NCBI GenBank assembly: GCA_019638845.1 | Contig: JAHBSZ010000001.1 | Span: forward strand, 186,001 to 250,000 | Source: Salinibacterium sp. | GTDB lineage: Bacteria > Actinomycetota > Actinomycetes > Actinomycetales > Microbacteriaceae | DNA length: 64,000 nt | Direction: 5' to 3' | Shown: in pieces, positions 53,954 to 62,700 of the stretch | How positions within the stretch are numbered: position 1 is the stretch's first letter | Layout of the letters: the number at the start of each line of letters is the position of its first letter | The notes under the pieces: model-generated | The model's database searches: none | Seen by the model: the letters and a program-made list of their open reading frames with translations, nothing else | Told to the model about the DNA's origin: nothing | Program-made: the position numbers and the translations under genes

Positions 53954-54044
53954 ATTCCGGACTTCTTGTTGCACGAGTGGCCCGTGTGGCGGCTGGATAG
54001 CTCAGGGCTCGCTTCCTGCACATCCGCCACGCGACATCCGGAAT
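53954..54044. repeat. Nested inverted repeats between convergent genes
   Basis: Outer arms ATTCCGGA (53954-53961) and TCCGGAAT (54037-54044) enclose inner arms GTGGCGG (53986-53992) and CCGCCAC (54024-54030). Both pairs match perfectly. The whole could fold as one RNA structure in the 167-bp gap after the HAD genes and prmC, and act as a two-way end signal. Confidence 0.6.
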
Positions 54045-54054
54045 TCTGGACTTG

Positions 54055-54092
54055 CCGGGGCGGGACAGGGCGGGGGCGGGGCAGGGCGGGGG
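54055..54092 (+). other. G-rich tract with quadruplex potential
   Basis: On the + strand seven runs of three to five G are spaced by one to three bases, meeting the G3+N1-7 rule. It ends 2 nt before the prmC stop. On the minus strand, which is sense for prmC, the tract is C-rich and follows the gene. Confidence 0.55.
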
Positions 54093-54094
54093 CT

Positions 54095-54952
54095 CTAGCG
54101 CAGGGCCGTCGTCGCCCGATCGCGACCGAGCAGATCGCGATGGTGCGCGATGGCCGTCCACCCGTCGGCCGAGAGCAGCGCGGCGATCTCGGCGGACTGC
54201 ACCTCTCCGTGTTCGAGCACGAGTGTGCCGCCGCGACGCAGCAAACGCAGGGCAGTCCGCGATACCTGGCGCACGATGTCGAGACCATCCTCGCCGCCGT
54301 AGAGTGCAATCTCGGGATCGAAAAGCCGCACCTCAGGATCGCGCGGGATGGCACCGAGCGGAATGTACGGCGGATTCGAAATGACCACGTCGACTACGCC
54401 GTCGAGCTCAGGCAGCGCGTCTGCGAGGTCCACGAACACGGGTGTTGCATTGGGAGCGCCAACCGAGCTGAAGTTCCGTCGGGTCCACACGTAGGCGAGT
54501 GGCGAGACCTCCACGCCGTAGACACGTGCGTGCGGCACCTCGGTGGCCATCGCGAGAGCTATTGCACCGCTACCGGTACCGAGGTCGACGCCCAGGGGAT
54601 GTGGGGACGCGGTGGACGCAAGCGCATCGATCGCATATTGCGCCACGGTCTCCGTCTCGGGGCGCGGCACAAATACGCCCGGCCCCACAGCGAGTTCGAG
54701 CTGGCGGAACGCCGCCACACCCGTGATGTGCTGCAGCGGTTCGCGCGCGGCACGGCGCTCGATGAGTCCGGCTATCGAGACCGCGTCATCGCTGCTGAGA
54801 CGCGACACGGTAACTGCTTTCGCCTGCACACCGCCCCGGCTCAGACCGAGCACATGACCGAGCAGGAGTTCGGCATCCACGCGCGCGTTTCTGATGCCCG
54901 ATGCCTCGAGCACAGTCGTGGCGTGGTCGAGCATCGCGCTCACTGTGCTCAT
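54095..54952 (-). CDS. prmC: Peptide chain release factor N5-glutamine methyltransferase
   Basis: 285 residues from ATG 54950-54952, preferred because GGAG stands 6 nt upstream; a GTG seven codons earlier would give a GTGA overlap with prfA. SAM-binding VDLGTGSGAIAL and the catalytic VISNPPYIP motif are clear. PrmC methylates the Gln of GGQ in release factors, and its gene directly follows prfA, its target's gene. Confidence 0.93.
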   Translation of the reverse strand: MSTVSAMLDHATTVLEASGIRNARVDAELLLGHVLGLSRGGVQAKAVTVSRLSSDDAVSIAGLIERRAAREPLQHITGVAAFRQLELAVGPGVFVPRPETETVAQYAIDALASTASPHPLGVDLGTGSGAIALAMATEVPHARVYGVEVSPLAYVWTRRNFSSVGAPNATPVFVDLADALPELDGVVDVVISNPPYIPLGAIPRDPEVRLFDPEIALYGGEDGLDIVRQVSRTALRLLRRGGTLVLEHGEVQSAEIAALLSADGWTAIAHHRDLLGRDRATTALR

Positions 54953-54969
54953 GTGCGACTCCGACAGAC

Positions 54970-56052
54970 TCACTCGCTGTCGGTGCCGAGGGCTTCGAGC
55001 CGCGACTCCTCGTCGGCGATAATGCAGCTCTGAATCACCGGCTCCAACGCGCCGTTCATTACCGCGTCGAGGTTGTACGCCTTGTAGCCGGTGCGGTGAT
55101 CGGCGATCCGGTTTTCGGGGAAATTGTAGGTGCGGATGCGTTCGGAACGATCCATGGTGCGGATCTGGCTCTTGCGGTATTCCGAAGCTTCGGCGTCTGC
55201 CTCTTCTTGATACCGGGCCAGGATGCGCGCGCGCAGCACTCGCATGCCGGCCTCGCGATTCTGCAGCTGTGACTTCTCGTTCTGCATGGCCACGACGATG
55301 CCCGTGGGAATGTGGGTAATACGCACCGCGGAATCGGTCGTGTTGACGGACTGGCCGCCGGGGCCGCTCGAACGGTAGACGTCGATCTTGAGATCGTTCT
55401 GGCTGATCTCGACCTCTTCCGGCTCGTCGACCTCAGGAAACACGAGCACGCCAGCAGCCGAGGTGTGGATGCGCCCCTGCGACTCGGTCGCGGGGACACG
55501 CTGCACACGGTGCACACCGCCTTCGTACTTGAGGTGCGCCCAGATACCTTCGGCCGGATCGGTGGAATTGCCCTTGAACGCGAGTTGCACGTCCTTGATG
55601 CCACCGAGGTCGCTCGAGGTCTGCTCGATGATCTCGGTCTTCCACTTCTTCGACTCGGCATAGTGGAGGTACATGCGCAGCAGATCGCCCGCGAACAGTG
55701 CCGACTCAGCACCGCCCTCCCCCATCTTGATCTCCATGATTACGTCACGGGCATCGTTGGGGTCGCGCGGGATGAGCAGGCGCCGCAGCTTCTCTTGGGC
55801 GAGCTCGAGCGCTTCAGTGAGGCCGGGAAGTTCTGCGGCGAATGCCTCATCCTCCGCAGCCATCTCGGTCGCGGCCTCGACATCATCGGTCAACGTGCGC
55901 CAGTCCTCGTACGCCGCAACGATGCGCGCGAGTTCCGCATACCGGCGGTTTACCTTCTTGGATCTGGCCGGGTCTGAGTGGAGATCAGGGTCGGAAAGCT
56001 GAACCTGGAGCTCGTCATGTTCGGCCAGTAGCGACTGCACTGACTCGAACAC
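54970..56052 (-). CDS. prfA: Peptide chain release factor 1
   Basis: 360 residues. The GGQ motif ([18 protein letters not shown]) that hydrolyses peptidyl-tRNA and the PAT tripeptide (RVPATES) that reads UAA/UAG identify RF1, not RF2, which has SPF. GTG start 2 nt after the rho stop. It forms an operon with rho and prmC. Confidence 0.97.
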   Translation of the reverse strand: MFESVQSLLAEHDELQVQLSDPDLHSDPARSKKVNRRYAELARIVAAYEDWRTLTDDVEAATEMAAEDEAFAAELPGLTEALELAQEKLRRLLIPRDPNDARDVIMEIKMGEGGAESALFAGDLLRMYLHYAESKKWKTEIIEQTSSDLGGIKDVQLAFKGNSTDPAEGIWAHLKYEGGVHRVQRVPATESQGRIHTSAAGVLVFPEVDEPEEVEISQNDLKIDVYRSSGPGGQSVNTTDSAVRITHIPTGIVVAMQNEKSQLQNREAGMRVLRARILARYQEEADAEASEYRKSQIRTMDRSERIRTYNFPENRIADHRTGYKAYNLDAVMNGALEPVIQSCIIADEESRLEALGTDSE

Positions 56053-56054
56053 GA

Positions 56055-57962
56055 CTAGTCCTCTTTACCGTTGACGCCCGGCATCGACTTCTGGACCTGC
56101 ATGAGGAACTCGACGTTGGTCTGGGTCTCTTTGAGGCGACCCAAGACGATCTCGAGCGCCTGCTGCTGGTCGAGACCCGCGAGGGCCCGGCGCAGCTTCC
56201 AGGTGACCTTGACCTCATCGGCGCCCATGAGCATTTCCTCGCGACGCGTGCCTGATGCATTCACGTCGACGGCAGGGAAGATGCGCTTGTCCGCAAGCTG
56301 GCGGGAGAGACGGAGCTCCATGTTGCCGGTGCCCTTGAACTCCTCGAAGATCACTTCGTCCATCTTGGAGCCGGTCTCGACGAGTGCGGTCGCGATGATG
56401 GTGAGCGAGCCACCCTCTTCGATGTTGCGCGCAGCACCGAAGAATCGCTTCGGCGGGTACAGCGCCGACGAGTCGACTCCGCCCGAGAGAATGCGGCCGG
56501 ATGCCGGTGCCGCGAGGTTGTACGCACGACCGAGTCGCGTGATCGAGTCGAGAAGCACGACCACATCGTGGCCGAGTTCGACGAGACGCTTCGCACGCTC
56601 GATTGCCAGCTCCGCGACCGTGGTGTGGTCTTCGGCGGGACGGTCGAACGTCGACGCAATGACCTCGCCCTTGACCGTGCGCTGCATGTCGGTGACTTCT
56701 TCGGGGCGCTCGTCGACGAGTACGACCATGAGGTGAACCTCGGGGTTGTTCTTGGCGATGGCGTTGGCGATGGCCTGCAGCACGAGCGTCTTGCCTGCCT
56801 TGGGCGGCGAGACGATGAGGCCGCGCTGGCCCTTGCCGATGGGCGCCATGAGGTCGATGATGCGGGTCGAGAGCTTGGTCGACTCCGTCTCGAGACGCAG
56901 ACGCTCCTGCGGGTACAGCGGGGTGAGCTTTCCGAATTCGACGCGGTTCGCGGCATCCTCGATGGGGAGGCCGTTGATCGAGTCGATGCGCACGATGGCG
57001 TTGTACTTCTGGCGACCCTGCTGGTTGTCGCCTTCGCGCGGCTGGCGAATGGCACCGACGACGGCGTCGCCCTTGCGCAGGTTGTACTTCTTGACCTGGC
57101 CGAGGGAGACATACACGTCGTTGTTGCCCGGGAGGTAGCCCGAGGTGCGCACGAACGCATAGTTGTCGAGAACGTCGAGGATGCCCGCAACCGGGATCAA
57201 CACATCGTCGTCGCTGATCTCGGGCTCGAAGTCGTCGCCCAGCGGGCCACGACCGCGCTTGCGGTCCCGGTAGCGATTGCGGCCGGAACGTTCGCCATCC
57301 TCGCCGTCGGCACGCTGCTGTTGCGGCTGACCGTTGCGATTCTGGTTGTTGTTGTTGTTCTGCTGGCGGGCTTGTCCGTCGCCATCACCATCGCCGTTGC
57401 CATTGTTGCGGTTGTTGCGATTGCGGTTGCGGTTGCGTGAGGAACGGGTCGAGCCGCCCTCCTGCTCGCCGTGCTCGGAGTCGTCGGTCGAGGCGCTCCC
57501 TGGCGCGTCCTCACCGACGGCAACGTCGGCGGGAGTCGGGTCTTCGAGACCGGACTTGTCCTTGGTCACATGCGATCGCGCGGACCGCGGCGCTTTGGTC
57601 TCGACGGCAGAAGGTGCTTCTTCGGCCGCCGTTGACTCGACGACCGGGGCACCGGCGATTGCTGCTTCCGCGGATTCGTGGGCCTCGACGACAGGGGTCG
57701 TCACGCGACGTGAGGCGCGCTTGCGCACTGCGACGGGCTCCTGCGCGGGAGCGTTGTCGTCGGGAGCGTCCTGAACCGGGGCGTCCTGAACGGGCGCCTC
57801 CGTTGCGGGTGCGTCGTTGCTGTTGTGGTTCTCGTTGATCGCGTCCACGAGTTCTCCTTTGCGAAGTTTGGATGCGCCGCTGATACCCAACGAACCGGCG
57901 AGAGTCTGAAGCTCTGCAAGCTTGAGGGCGCCCAGCGAGGCGCGGGAGTTGACGTCAGTCAC
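56055..57962 (-). CDS. rho: Transcription termination factor Rho
   Basis: 635 residues. An N-terminal Rho-N helical domain (about 10-45) is followed by an acidic and Ala-rich stretch and then an Asn/Arg/Gly/Gln-rich insertion (about 175-245: repeated NRN, NNN, RNR), typical of actinobacterial Rho, before the cold-shock RNA-binding domain and the ATPase (Walker [23 protein letters not shown]). The insertion adds RNA affinity in high-GC relatives. GTG start with AAAGGA upstream. A 145-bp region upstream may hold its own promoter and leader. Confidence 0.97.
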   Translation of the reverse strand: MTDVNSRASLGALKLAELQTLAGSLGISGASKLRKGELVDAINENHNSNDAPATEAPVQDAPVQDAPDDNAPAQEPVAVRKRASRRVTTPVVEAHESAEAAIAGAPVVESTAAEEAPSAVETKAPRSARSHVTKDKSGLEDPTPADVAVGEDAPGSASTDDSEHGEQEGGSTRSSRNRNRNRNNRNNGNGDGDGDGQARQQNNNNNQNRNGQPQQQRADGEDGERSGRNRYRDRKRGRGPLGDDFEPEISDDDVLIPVAGILDVLDNYAFVRTSGYLPGNNDVYVSLGQVKKYNLRKGDAVVGAIRQPREGDNQQGRQKYNAIVRIDSINGLPIEDAANRVEFGKLTPLYPQERLRLETESTKLSTRIIDLMAPIGKGQRGLIVSPPKAGKTLVLQAIANAIAKNNPEVHLMVVLVDERPEEVTDMQRTVKGEVIASTFDRPAEDHTTVAELAIERAKRLVELGHDVVVLLDSITRLGRAYNLAAPASGRILSGGVDSSALYPPKRFFGAARNIEEGGSLTIIATALVETGSKMDEVIFEEFKGTGNMELRLSRQLADKRIFPAVDVNASGTRREEMLMGADEVKVTWKLRRALAGLDQQQALEIVLGRLKETQTNVEFLMQVQKSMPGVNGKED

Positions 57963-58107
57963 TACTTAGGGTTCCTTTCCCCTACCGACGCCGCTTCTGT
58001 GAAACACAAGCGCTGTCCGGCGGAGAGCTGATTCCTCTTAGCTGCTGTCTGCGCGGATGCACAGGAATCTGATGCTGCGGGAGGAGGGTGGTGATGTGAC
58101 CGGGAGG
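57963..58107 (-). promoter_or_regulatory. Leader region of rho
   Basis: 145 bases between thrB and rho. On the minus strand a -10-like TAAGAG with TGTGCA 17 nt before it lies near 58036-58064, leaving a leader of about 70 nt. An inverted repeat GATTCC/GGAATC (58064-58069 and 58030-58035) flanks the element. Rho genes are often controlled by Rho itself through the leader; this is an inference here. Confidence 0.4.
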
Positions 58108-59061
58108 CTACGACTGGGCCGCAGCTTCTACCTGGTGCGTAGCCACTGTAGCACCTTTGAAGTCCACGGCCAGTAGGAGCGCTTGCCACGCGTCCTTCGT
58201 GTTCGCTGCCACGAGTTCGGCGGCGACAAGACGCTGTGACGGGTCGTCGGCGAGCACGAGGATGGACGGGCCCGCACCCGAGACGACCGCAGCAAGCCCG
58301 TGGTCCCGCAACGTGTGGACGAGCGCGTTCGTCTCCGGCATGGCGCTAGCCCGGTAATCCTGATGCAGCTTGTCTTCCGTGGCCTGAAAGAGCAGTTCAG
58401 GGCTTTGGATGAGAGCGGCGATAAGCAGAGCGGACCGCGACAGGTTGAAGACCGCATCCGCATAGGGCACGGATGCCGGCTGCAGGCTGCGCGCAAGAGC
58501 GGTCGACACGCTGTGATCCGGGACACACACGAGCGGCGACACCCCCCGGTGCACGATGAGCTTCTTGGCGCGTGGGCCATCCGCTGTTGTCCACGCGATC
58601 GTCAGGCCGCCGAACAGTGCGGGCGCGACGTTGTCCGGATGCCCCTCCAGCTCGGTCGCGATGACGAGCATGCGATCCAGGTCTAGGTCGACAACTCCCT
58701 CGAGTAGACCTTTGGCCGCCATGATGCCCGAGACGATCGCGGCAGCGGACGAGCCGAGACCACTCCCGTGCGGTATGACGTTGGTGGCGTCAAGCCGCAG
58801 TCCGGGCATCGGGTGACCAACCTGGTCGAAGGTGTAGCGAATTGCGCGTGCAACGAGATTCGTCTCATCGGTGGGGACCTCCCCCTTGCCCACGCCCGTC
58901 ACGTCGACCCGAACACCGGGTTCGGCAACGACGGTGACGGTGAGGACGTCATACAGCGCGAGTGCCAACCCGAGGGTGTCGAATCCCGGGCCGAGGTTCG
59001 CCGAGGTAGCGGGTACCCGAACCGTCGCGGAGAGTCCCACGGGTAGCGTCAGTGCACTCAT
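58108..59061 (-). CDS. thrB: Homoserine kinase
   Basis: 317 residues. The GHMP signature PHGSGLGSSAA binds ATP; RVPATSANLGPGFDTLG at the N-terminus and SGAGPSILVLA near the end complete the family pattern. It phosphorylates homoserine towards threonine. It follows hom by 6 nt; the operon then stops before the rho promoter. No threonine synthase gene is seen in the window. Confidence 0.96.
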   Translation of the reverse strand: MSALTLPVGLSATVRVPATSANLGPGFDTLGLALALYDVLTVTVVAEPGVRVDVTGVGKGEVPTDETNLVARAIRYTFDQVGHPMPGLRLDATNVIPHGSGLGSSAAAIVSGIMAAKGLLEGVVDLDLDRMLVIATELEGHPDNVAPALFGGLTIAWTTADGPRAKKLIVHRGVSPLVCVPDHSVSTALARSLQPASVPYADAVFNLSRSALLIAALIQSPELLFQATEDKLHQDYRASAMPETNALVHTLRDHGLAAVVSGAGPSILVLADDPSQRLVAAELVAANTKDAWQALLLAVDFKGATVATHQVEAAAQS

Positions 59062-59067
59062 CGAAAC

Positions 59068-60384
59068 CTACAGACCTTCGACCCTCAGCACGGAGACAAC
59101 CGCGCTTACGGCCGAGTTCGTGGCCAAGGCCTCGACGGTCGCGGCAAGGGCCGACTCGGACGCCTCGTGGGTGATGATCACGAGCGTGGCCGTGGGCCGC
59201 GCACTGTCCCCGCCATCACGAACCGATTGCGAAACCCCTTCAACCGAGACACCGCGGTCACTGAACAACGTGGCAATTGCGGCGAGCACGCCCGGTTCGT
59301 CAAGGACCGTCAAGGTGATTTGATAGCGCGTGGTCACGCTCGACATCGGCAGCACGGGAAGGTTCGCGTGCGTGGACTCCGCAACGCCCGGCCCTCCGGC
59401 CACATGGCGCCGGGCCGCGGACACGATGTCGCCCAGCACCGCCGAGGCGGTCTGGATTCCGCCAGCTCCCGCACCGTAGAACATGAGGCTCCCGGCGGCT
59501 TCCGCTTCGACGAAGACCGCGTTGTTGGCACCGTGCACCGCCGCGAGCGGATGGTCACGCGGCACGAGCGCGGGGTGCACGCGCGCAGCGACACCCTCGG
59601 TGCCTGTGGCATCCGTGATGCGCTCGCAGATCGCGAGGAGCTTGACGACATAGCCGGCCTTTCGGGCGGCAAGCACCTGGTCGTGTGTGACTGTCGTCAT
59701 ACCCTCCCGATGCACCGCCTCGAGCGGGACAGTCGTGTGGAAGGCGAGGCTCGCCAAGATCGCTGCCTTCTGCGCAGCGTCGAAACCTTCGACATCCGCA
59801 GTCGGGTCGGCCTCGGCGTAGCCGAGCCGAGTTGCCTCGGCGAGTGCTGCCTCGAGGCTGTCCCCTTCGGTGTCCATGCGATCGAGGATGAAGTTCGTGG
59901 TGCCGTTCACAATTCCCAGAATGCGCGTGACGCGGTCGCCCGCAAGGCTGTCGCGCAACGGACGGATGATCGGAATCGCGCCACCCACCGCCGCTTCGTA
60001 GTAGAGCTGCGCGCCCACCTGCTCGGCGGCCTCGAACAGCTCCGGTCCGTGGTTGGCGAGCACCGCCTTATTCGCCGTAATAACGTCCGCGCCCGAATGC
60101 AGCGCTTGCAGAATGTACGTGCGAGCGGGCTCGATGCCCCCGATGAGTTCAACGACGAGATCTGCCCCGAGGATGAGCGCCGGGGCATCCGTGGTGAGCA
60201 GGTGTTGGGGGATGTCCGTGTCTCGCTTGGCGTCGAGGTCACGCACCGCGACGCCGATGACCTCGAGGCCCGCGCCGGCGCGTGCGGCCAACTCATCGCC
60301 GTGCTGGATGAGCAGGTTGGCGACTTGCGCGCCCACGCTTCCGCCGCCGAGGATGGCGATCTTGAGGTTGCGGTATTCGATCAT
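59068..60384 (-). CDS. hom: Homoserine dehydrogenase
   Basis: 438 residues from the ATG that overlaps the lysA stop (ATGA). NAD(P)-binding ILGGGSVGAQV, the substrate-site segment ANKAVLANHG, and a C-terminal ACT domain (LTVLDEPGVLAAIATLF) that senses threonine. It reduces aspartate semialdehyde to homoserine, just where the lysine and threonine routes part. The gene order lysA-hom-thrB matches many actinobacteria. Confidence 0.96.
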   Translation of the reverse strand: MIEYRNLKIAILGGGSVGAQVANLLIQHGDELAARAGAGLEVIGVAVRDLDAKRDTDIPQHLLTTDAPALILGADLVVELIGGIEPARTYILQALHSGADVITANKAVLANHGPELFEAAEQVGAQLYYEAAVGGAIPIIRPLRDSLAGDRVTRILGIVNGTTNFILDRMDTEGDSLEAALAEATRLGYAEADPTADVEGFDAAQKAAILASLAFHTTVPLEAVHREGMTTVTHDQVLAARKAGYVVKLLAICERITDATGTEGVAARVHPALVPRDHPLAAVHGANNAVFVEAEAAGSLMFYGAGAGGIQTASAVLGDIVSAARRHVAGGPGVAESTHANLPVLPMSSVTTRYQITLTVLDEPGVLAAIATLFSDRGVSVEGVSQSVRDGGDSARPTATLVIITHEASESALAATVEALATNSAVSAVVSVLRVEGL

Positions 60385-61793
60385 CGTCGGGCTCCAGCGT
60401 CTCGGCTCAGCAGGTCTTCCTCGGTCTCTCCACGCACGATCACGCGCGCCTCGCCGTCGATGACGGCGACCACCGGCGGTCTGCGAAGGTAGTTGTAGTT
60501 GCTCGCCATTGCCCAACCGTACGCGCCGGTTGCGGGCACACCGACGAGGTCGCCCGGCTGCACATCGGAGGGAAGGTAGTCGGCTTTCACCACAATGTCG
60601 CCCGACTCGCAGTGCTTGCCCGCGATGCGGACGAGCGCGGGTTCAGCGGTCGAACTGCGATTGGCGAGCCGGACCGAATAGTCGGCCGCATAGAGCGCTG
60701 GGCGCACGTTGTCGCTCATGCCACCGTCGACCGACACGTACTTACGCACGGCGCTCTCGCCTGTCGAGCCGACCGAGCCTGTCGAGACCAGCACATCCTT
60801 GATCGTGCCGACCGTGTACAGCGTCGTGGTCGACGGGCCGATGATCGAACGTCCGGGCTCGATCGCGACAGCCGGCACCGGGATGCCGAGTTCGGCCGCT
60901 CCCCCGGCAACGATGTCGGCGAACCGAACGGCGATCTCCTCGATGGCGAGCGGCTCGTCGACGCTCGTGTACGCGATGCCGAACCCGCCGCCCAAGTTGA
61001 GTTCGGGAACCGGCCCGCCCCCCAGCAGTTCGGCGTGCAGAGCGAAGAGGCGGCGCGCGGCCTCGGCAAACCCGTCGGACTCGAAGATCTGAGAGCCGAT
61101 ATGCGAGTGCAGCCCGAGGAAAGTCAACGACGGCTGGTCGCGAATGAGCGCGACGAGCGATGGAGCGTCCGCGAGCGTAATTCCAAACTTCTGGTCTTCG
61201 CGTGCCGTGGCCAGGTACTCGTGCGTCGAGGCATGCACACCGCTGTTAATGCGCAGGCGAACGGGCTGCACACGGCCCCAGCGCGCGGCGGCGGCCGCGA
61301 CCCGACCGATCTCGACCTCGCTGTCGATGACTATGGCGCCGACACCCACGCCAACGGCGCGGTCGATCTCGGCGAGGCTCTTGTTGTTGCCGTGCAGTCC
61401 AAGTCGCGACGGGTCGACCCCGGCAGCGAGCGCCACGGCGAGCTCTCCCCCGCTGGCGACGTCGATGTTGAGTCCGGCATCCGTGACCCAGCGCGCGACC
61501 TCGATCGACAGGAACGCTTTGCCCGCGTAGTAGACCTTCGCCGACGATCCGACGCGCGCGAACTCACGATCGAAAGCCTCACGGATGCCCACTGCCCGAT
61601 CCTTGACGTCGGCCTCGTCGACCACGTACACGGGTGTGCCGAACTGCTCAGCAAGGGAGGTGGCGGAGACCCCAGCGATCTCGAGCTCGCCCGCTGCGGA
61701 CCGCGCTGCGTTGCGTGACCACACCTGCTCTGGCAGGGCGTTGGCATCACCGGGGAGGGCGAGCCACGACGGGGCGAGGGGATTGCTGGACAC
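60381..61793 (-). CDS. lysA: Diaminopimelate decarboxylase
   Basis: 470 residues from the GTG at 61791-61793, with AGGA 9 nt upstream; a TTG three codons earlier is too near that site. PLP Lys in YYAGKAF, HSHIGSQ, GGGFGIAY and YVSVDGGMSDN identify the enzyme, which makes L-lysine from meso-diaminopimelate. A Ser/Gly/Thr insertion (VSTGSVGSTGES) encoded by a dispersed 16-bp repeat interrupts the loop before VSVDGGM. The 28 bp upstream hold TAGGAT 8 nt before the start, perhaps an extra promoter. Confidence 0.96.
   Translation of the reverse strand: MSSNPLAPSWLALPGDANALPEQVWSRNAARSAAGELEIAGVSATSLAEQFGTPVYVVDEADVKDRAVGIREAFDREFARVGSSAKVYYAGKAFLSIEVARWVTDAGLNIDVASGGELAVALAAGVDPSRLGLHGNNKSLAEIDRAVGVGVGAIVIDSEVEIGRVAAAAARWGRVQPVRLRINSGVHASTHEYLATAREDQKFGITLADAPSLVALIRDQPSLTFLGLHSHIGSQIFESDGFAEAARRLFALHAELLGGGPVPELNLGGGFGIAYTSVDEPLAIEEIAVRFADIVAGGAAELGIPVPAVAIEPGRSIIGPSTTTLYTVGTIKDVLVSTGSVGSTGESAVRKYVSVDGGMSDNVRPALYAADYSVRLANRSSTAEPALVRIAGKHCESGDIVVKADYLPSDVQPGDLVGVPATGAYGWAMASNYNYLRRPPVVAVIDGEARVIVRGETEEDLLSRDAGARR
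60774..60789 (+). repeat. Dispersed 16-bp repeat, copy 1 (inside lysA)
   Basis: CGAGCCTGTCGAGACC, preceded by a near copy of its core (CGCCTGTCGAG, 60758-60768). The exact reverse complement occurs at 62626-62641. Both copies lie in frame inside genes and encode flexible, low-complexity segments. Confidence 0.75.
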
Positions 61794-61830
61794 GAGGGCC
61801 AATCCTATCGGGCGCAGTTTGTCGCCCTGC

Positions 61831-62697
61831 CTAGCCCGAGGCCGGGCACGTCCCGAGCGTCGAGAGGGCAGGGTCGGAGAGTGCGGTTCCGTCGCCGTTG
61901 ATGCTCAGCACGAGGGTCTTTCCCACAATCTCGACCTTCTTCACGGTGAGCGCCTGCGGCAAGAACTCCGCGACGCAGAAGTCACGGGACGCGAGCAGGC
62001 TGCCCGCGAGCGCACTGAACTGTGGACTCGATCGCAGGTCGGCAACCGAGATCTCGTCTTTGCCCAGCAGAATCGTCACCGGGTCGAAGTTGATGCCGCC
62101 GTCGTGGGCGGTCGGATTGAGGTCGACCGAGACGGGGATGGTGAAAAAGAAGAGGTCGAATTCGGTGCCAACTCGGATGAGCTGGTTCTTGAGCTCGATC
62201 GACGTCAGATCGATTCCGCTCATGAAGCTCGAGAGTTTCTTGACGTTCTCTTCGGAGACCGTCACTTGGATGTCGAGCGTCTCCAGGGGCACGGAGCTAT
62301 CGAGCGGGACCTTCGTCGCCGAGATCACGGCCGTACCTGAGATGTCGCCGAAGGTGATCGGGTCGACGTGCACCGTTACCTCGTCGAGGGCGCCCAGCGC
62401 CGCCTGAAGCAGCACCGAGCCCGTGCCCACATCAACCTCGACGTCGGACGCGGGGTCGAGCTTGAGCACCTCGACGATGCGCTCGCGGACGTAGTTCTCG
62501 GCATAGGTCTTCGCGTAGCGGTCCGCGACGAAGAACCCGACGACGAGCAGCGCGGCGACCACCACGAGCGCGATGAGCACTCCGATCCAGCGACGGCGTT
62601 TCCGGGGAGGAGGCGTGGTGGGAGGGGTCTCGACAGGCTCGATCGACGGCGAGGGCCCGACCGACGGCAGCGGCACAGGCACGATCGGCTCGGCCAT
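61831..62697 (-). CDS. DUF2993 (LmeA-like) membrane-anchored lipid-binding protein
   Basis: 288 residues. A Pro-rich cytoplasmic start (1-35) with an Arg-rich stop, one membrane helix (about 37-60) and an extracellular beta-rich domain of the DUF2993 type (repeated VEVDVGTGSVLL, VTVHVDPI and KLSSFMSG segments). The mycobacterial relative LmeA binds phosphatidylinositol and helps lipomannan elongation. The gene lies between argS and lysA, 3 nt after argS. The 16-bp dispersed repeat encodes part of the Pro-rich start. Confidence 0.75.
   Translation of the reverse strand: MAEPIVPVPLPSVGPSPSIEPVETPPTTPPPRKRRRWIGVLIALVVVAALLVVGFFVADRYAKTYAENYVRERIVEVLKLDPASDVEVDVGTGSVLLQAALGALDEVTVHVDPITFGDISGTAVISATKVPLDSSVPLETLDIQVTVSEENVKKLSSFMSGIDLTSIELKNQLIRVGTEFDLFFFTIPVSVDLNPTAHDGGINFDPVTILLGKDEISVADLRSSPQFSALAGSLLASRDFCVAEFLPQALTVKKVEIVGKTLVLSINGDGTALSDPALSTLGTCPASG
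62626..62641 (-). repeat. Dispersed 16-bp repeat, copy 2 (inside the DUF2993 gene)
   Basis: The + strand reads GGTCTCGACAGGCTCG, the exact reverse complement of the copy in lysA 1.8 kb away. Here it encodes SIEPVET in the Pro-rich tail. Confidence 0.75.
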
Positions 62698-62700
62698 GGG

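Noticed and set aside
53993-54003. tRNA-like GGATAGCTCAG after the HAD genes
   Set aside because: It resembles a D-arm, but no anticodon stem, no T-loop GGTTCGA and no acceptor pairing of tRNA length follow.
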